Source of the DNA: Candidatus Woesearchaeota archaeon
Lineage (GTDB): Archaea > Nanobdellota > Nanobdellia > Woesearchaeales > GW2011-AR4
Reading direction: 5' to 3'
Length of the DNA: 6,863 nt
Assembly: GCA_016181325.1 (NCBI GenBank)
Contig: JACOZO010000079.1
Span: 1-6,863, forward strand
Shown here piece after piece: positions 5,588 through 6,863 of the stretch. Under the pieces are notes generated by a model. The model searched no databases, had not been told where the DNA came from, and worked only from the letters and a program-made list of their open reading frames with translations. A program made the position numbers and the translations under genes. Each line of letters starts with the position of its first letter. Within the stretch, counting starts at the first letter, position 1.

Positions 5588-5613
5588 AATTGAATCGATG
5601 ACTTTCTTCAATT
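5588..5613. promoter_or_regulatory. 7-bp dyad in the presumed promoter of the six-gene cluster
   Basis: AATTGAA (5588-5594) and TTCAATT (5607-5613) form a perfect 7-bp inverted repeat with a 12-base spacer. It ends 22 bases upstream of the first ATG of the cluster (5566) and overlaps the best TATA-like stretch. This position would suit a repressor operator. The arms are AT-rich, so chance is a real possibility. Confidence 0.3.
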
Positions 5614-5690
5614 GTTGGAAATTCCCATAAATGTTTGGTTTAATTGGTTTTGTAAACCCATTCGCCGCAAGCGGCGGGGAATTTCCAACA
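5613..5690. repeat. 14-bp inverted repeat enclosing two hairpins (cloverleaf-like element)
   Basis: TGTTGGAAATTCCC (5613-5626) and GGGAATTTCCAACA (5677-5690) are perfect reverse complements. The 50 bases between hold GGTTT-TGT-AAACC (5646-5658) and CGCCG-CAAG-CGGCG (5663-5676, about 5-6 bp). Folded, this gives a long closing stem with two inner arms. An alternative pairing of ATTC (5660-5663) with GAAT (5679-5682) around the GC hairpin would break the outer stem. It could be a REP/MITE-like mobile palindrome, a small structured RNA, or an attenuator. No target-site duplication is obvious. Confidence 0.65.
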
Positions 5691-5716
5691 TTAAAAATAC
5701 CCCGCTCCTTGGGGCG
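5691..5716 (-). terminator. GC hairpin plus T-run after the DUF302-like remnant
   Basis: On the minus strand CCCC (5714-5711), loop AAGGAGC, GGGG (5703-5700) is followed by TATTTTTAA. This is a terminator-like arrangement 10 bases after the remnant's stop region. On the plus strand the same hairpin is followed by ATTTTTATTTTTTC, so it could work in both directions. The stem is short at 4 bp. Confidence 0.4.
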
Positions 5717-5726
5717 ATTGGGATTT

Positions 5727-5846
5727 TTATTTTTTCTTCGACAGAGGAAGCCACTTCACGCCAAACCCTTCCTTCTGCAGCTCTTCCCTGGCCTTTGCAA
5801 CGGCTTCGCTGTAGCCCAGTTTCACTTCTTTCCTGTATTGGTACAT
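5727..5846 (-). pseudogene. Truncated DUF302-like gene (39 codons)
   Basis: The frame reads MYQYRKEVKLGYSEAVAKAR, continues to EGFGV at residue 30, then KWLPLSKKK and TAA. The first 30 residues match the N-terminus of DUF302 proteins (MxYxxxxxxxxSFEEAVEKVREALKEEGFGV). In intact members of about 125-160 residues this is followed by a TEIDV..L strand and a long alpha/beta domain. Here the similarity stops abruptly, and the downstream 160 bases hold only palindromes, not the rest of the domain in any frame I read. The start lies 18 bases after the SDR stop with a GGGGTG SD-like element (5858-5853), so the two share a transcript. It is best read as a degraded gene whose 3' part was lost or displaced; an expressed mini-protein is the alternative. 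Confidence 0.6.
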
Positions 5847-5864
5847 TTTTTACACCCCGCTATC

Positions 5865-6623
5865 CTACCTTGCAGTCCAGCCGCCGTCAACTACCAAATT
5901 ATGGCCTGTGATGAAGCTCGACTTGTCCGATGCCAGGAACACTGCTGCATTGCCTATGTCAGCAGGCTGCCCGAATCTTCCTACCGGGGTGTTTTTCATG
6001 AGATTCCTTTTGGTAGGCCTGTCATTGAGCATTCCCTTTGTCATGTCAGTGACTATGACGCCGGGATTTATGGCATTGACGGTTATCCCGTCCTTTGCAT
6101 GATCCAGGGCAGCTTCTCTTGTGAATTCCGTCACCCCTCCTTTTGAGGCGCAGTAGGCGCTTATTCCAGGGAACCCCACAATTCCGGCGATGGACGAGAT
6201 GTTTATTATCCTTCCTCCCCTGCCCTGCTTCTTCATCTGCTCAACTGCGTATTTTGTCCCGAAAAAGACGCCCTTCAGGTTGACTGCCATCTGCCTGTCC
6301 CAGTCCTTTTCCGTGAGCTGGAGGGCAGTGCCCGAAACCAATATGCCTGCATTATTCACAAAAATATCCAGTTTCCCGAATTTTTTTACCGCCTGCCTCA
6401 CCAGATTGCGAACGTCTTTTTCTTTTGAGACATCTGCCTTTACGAAAATCGAGCCGACACCCATGCTTTTCATATCCTCAACTGCGCTTTTGCCTTCATT
6501 GCTTCCCTTGTAGTCGCTGATAACGACATTGCACCCTTCTTTTGCGAATTCCAGGGCTATGCCTTTGCCAATGCCCCTGCCGGAGCCTGTGATTACCGCA
6601 ACCTTGCCTTCAAGCCTTTTCAT
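5865..6623 (-). CDS. Classical short-chain dehydrogenase/reductase (FabG-like)
   Basis: A 252-residue NAD(P)-dependent oxidoreductase of the classical SDR family with a complete Rossmann fold. Motifs: TGSGRGIG at 12-19 (dinucleotide binding), NNAG at 90-93, catalytic N115, S144, Y157 and K161 (YxxxK), PG at 187-188, and C-terminal DGGW at 246-249. D37 at the end of the second beta strand suggests preference for NAD(H) over NADP(H). Length and motif spacing are typical of 3-oxoacyl-ACP reductase, glucose/sugar dehydrogenase and related enzymes, so the substrate cannot be assigned. Archaea lack standard fatty-acid synthesis, which makes a sugar, polyol or ketone substrate more likely than acyl-ACP if the host is archaeal. 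ATG 6623 has AGGATGA about 4 bases upstream and GAGG further up. The truncated DUF302-like gene follows on the same transcript. Confidence 0.95.
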   Translation of the reverse strand: MKRLEGKVAVITGSGRGIGKGIALEFAKEGCNVVISDYKGSNEGKSAVEDMKSMGVGSIFVKADVSKEKDVRNLVRQAVKKFGKLDIFVNNAGILVSGTALQLTEKDWDRQMAVNLKGVFFGTKYAVEQMKKQGRGGRIINISSIAGIVGFPGISAYCASKGGVTEFTREAALDHAKDGITVNAINPGVIVTDMTKGMLNDRPTKRNLMKNTPVGRFGQPADIGNAAVFLASDKSSFITGHNLVVDGGWTAR

Positions 6624-6645
6624 GTTATCATCCTGCCATTCCTCA

Positions 6646-6680
6646 ATAAATCAAAAAATTAAAAGTAAAAAATCATCCAT
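6646..6680 (-). terminator. T-rich run between the Cys-Cys peptide gene and the SDR
   Basis: On the minus strand this stretch reads as GATTTTTTACTTTTAATTTT followed by TTGATTTAT, with two T6 runs. It begins about 10 bases after the stop of the 10-aa gene. Archaeal RNA polymerase terminates at such U-tracts without a hairpin. The same AT-rich stretch could also hold the SDR promoter. Confidence 0.4.
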
Positions 6681-6689
6681 TTTTTGCAT

Positions 6690-6722
6690 TCAACAGCATC
6701 CCTTGCCTTTTCCTTTGCTCAT
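6690..6722 (-). CDS. 10-residue Cys-Cys-ending peptide gene
   Basis: The frame encodes MSKGKGKGCC and then TGA. It is preceded by AAGGAGGTGA (6737-6728), with 7 bases between GGAGG and the ATG. That is the strongest SD in the window at ideal spacing, and it is the main argument for translation. The product alternates Lys and Gly and ends in vicinal cysteines, a possible soft-metal (Cu, As, Hg) or disulfide motif. The ATG is 24 bases after the stop of the upstream small membrane protein, and a T-rich terminator follows. No family is recognised with confidence. It could instead be a regulatory leader peptide for the SDR gene. Confidence 0.5.
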   Translation of the reverse strand: MSKGKGKGCC

Positions 6723-6746
6723 TTTTTCACCTCCTTGTTTAACTGC

Positions 6747-6863
6747 TTATTGGTTTTTGCTGCTCATGCCAAAAGCATCATGAAGCCAGCACCAGGCTGT
6801 AAAGCTTTCAATCAGCGCAATCCAGCCTACAATGAAGATGAGCCAATTTGCCCATTCTGCGCT
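6747..6863 (-). CDS. C-terminus of small membrane protein, DUF2892-like (5' end outside window)
   Basis: The last 38 codons of a gene entering from the right edge. The visible product has a hydrophobic helix (ANWLIFIVGWIALIESFTAW, residues 5-24) followed by CWLHDAFGMSSKNQ and TAA. The arrangement W...GW.ALI...TAWC....(A/L)G(M/I)S(S/T)K resembles the C-terminus of DUF2892/YgaP-type inner-membrane proteins, whose last helix runs into TG(F/W)CP..xxLG. Here Pro after the Cys is replaced by Trp. Such proteins often accompany rhodanese, heavy-metal or sulfur genes. The assignment rests on a short fragment and is tentative. The 10-aa peptide gene follows 24 bases downstream. Confidence 0.6.
   Translation of the reverse strand, partial: SAEWANWLIFIVGWIALIESFTAWCWLHDAFGMSSKNQ

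Noticed and set aside
5631..6146. Plus-strand open frame of 171 codons (and the 99-codon one overlapping it)
   Set aside because: It runs through the palindromes and antisense to the SDR and DUF302-like remnant; the translation has no motif, and its length follows from the codon pattern of the opposite strand.
6651..6689. 12-codon frame MQKMDDFLLLIF starting at the TGA of the Cys-Cys peptide (TGAATG)
   Set aside because: It has no SD of its own and its hydrophobic codons are just the T-rich run that looks like a terminator.
1..6863. tRNA, rRNA, CRISPR arrays or transposase genes
   Set aside because: No tRNA cloverleaf with conserved TTC/CCA-type arms, no regularly spaced repeats and no transposase motif was seen; the 5613-5690 structure lacks tRNA consensus positions.

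Overview
The window reads as a compact, archaeal-type chromosome segment, most likely a small-genome lineage such as DPANN. Every gene lies on the minus strand. The indications are AGG/AGA-rich arginine codons, Lys/Ile-rich proteins, many tiny genes, a membrane-anchored winged-helix regulator, a YHS-headed copper ATPase, T-rich terminators, and first genes without Shine-Dalgarno (SD) motifs whose downstream partners have strong ones. The archaeal assignment is an inference; no rRNA or tRNA is present to settle it.

In transcription order (high to low coordinates), the right edge (6863-6747) holds the C-terminus of a small membrane protein resembling DUF2892. A 10-residue Cys-Cys peptide gene with a consensus SD follows (6722-6690), then a T-rich terminator-like run. 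Next come a complete classical short-chain dehydrogenase/reductase (6623-5865) and a truncated DUF302-like gene (5846-5727). Positions 5716-5613 hold stacked palindromes: a terminator-like hairpin and a 14-bp inverted repeat that encloses two further hairpins.

A tight six-gene cluster (5566-3836) comes next: a 2-TM protein, a DUF5676-like 2-TM protein, a 4-TM protein split by an apparent frameshift, a membrane-anchored extracytoplasmic domain, and two tiny proteins rich in Cys and His (57 and 49 aa) whose genes overlap. A hairpin plus T-rich tail ends it.

The next unit (3669-536) is copA, a Cu(I)-exporting P1B-1 ATPase with a YHS/TRASH head and two HMA domains. A membrane-bound winged-helix protein overlaps its 3' end; its outward-facing loop carries Cys, Met, Cys and His. 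A hairpin followed by TTTTTTATTTT closes the unit. The left edge has a tight DUF4258/DUF2283 pair resembling a toxin-antitoxin module, the second gene cut by the window start.

Taken together, the region looks like a metal (copper) and thiol-stress island. CopA would export Cu(I), the anchored winged-helix protein could sense metal or redox state outside the cytoplasm, and the small Cys/His proteins and DUF5676/DUF2892/DUF302-like genes are of the kind often found near heavy-metal genes. Only the CopA and SDR functions are firmly supported by motifs; the cluster-level role is inference.
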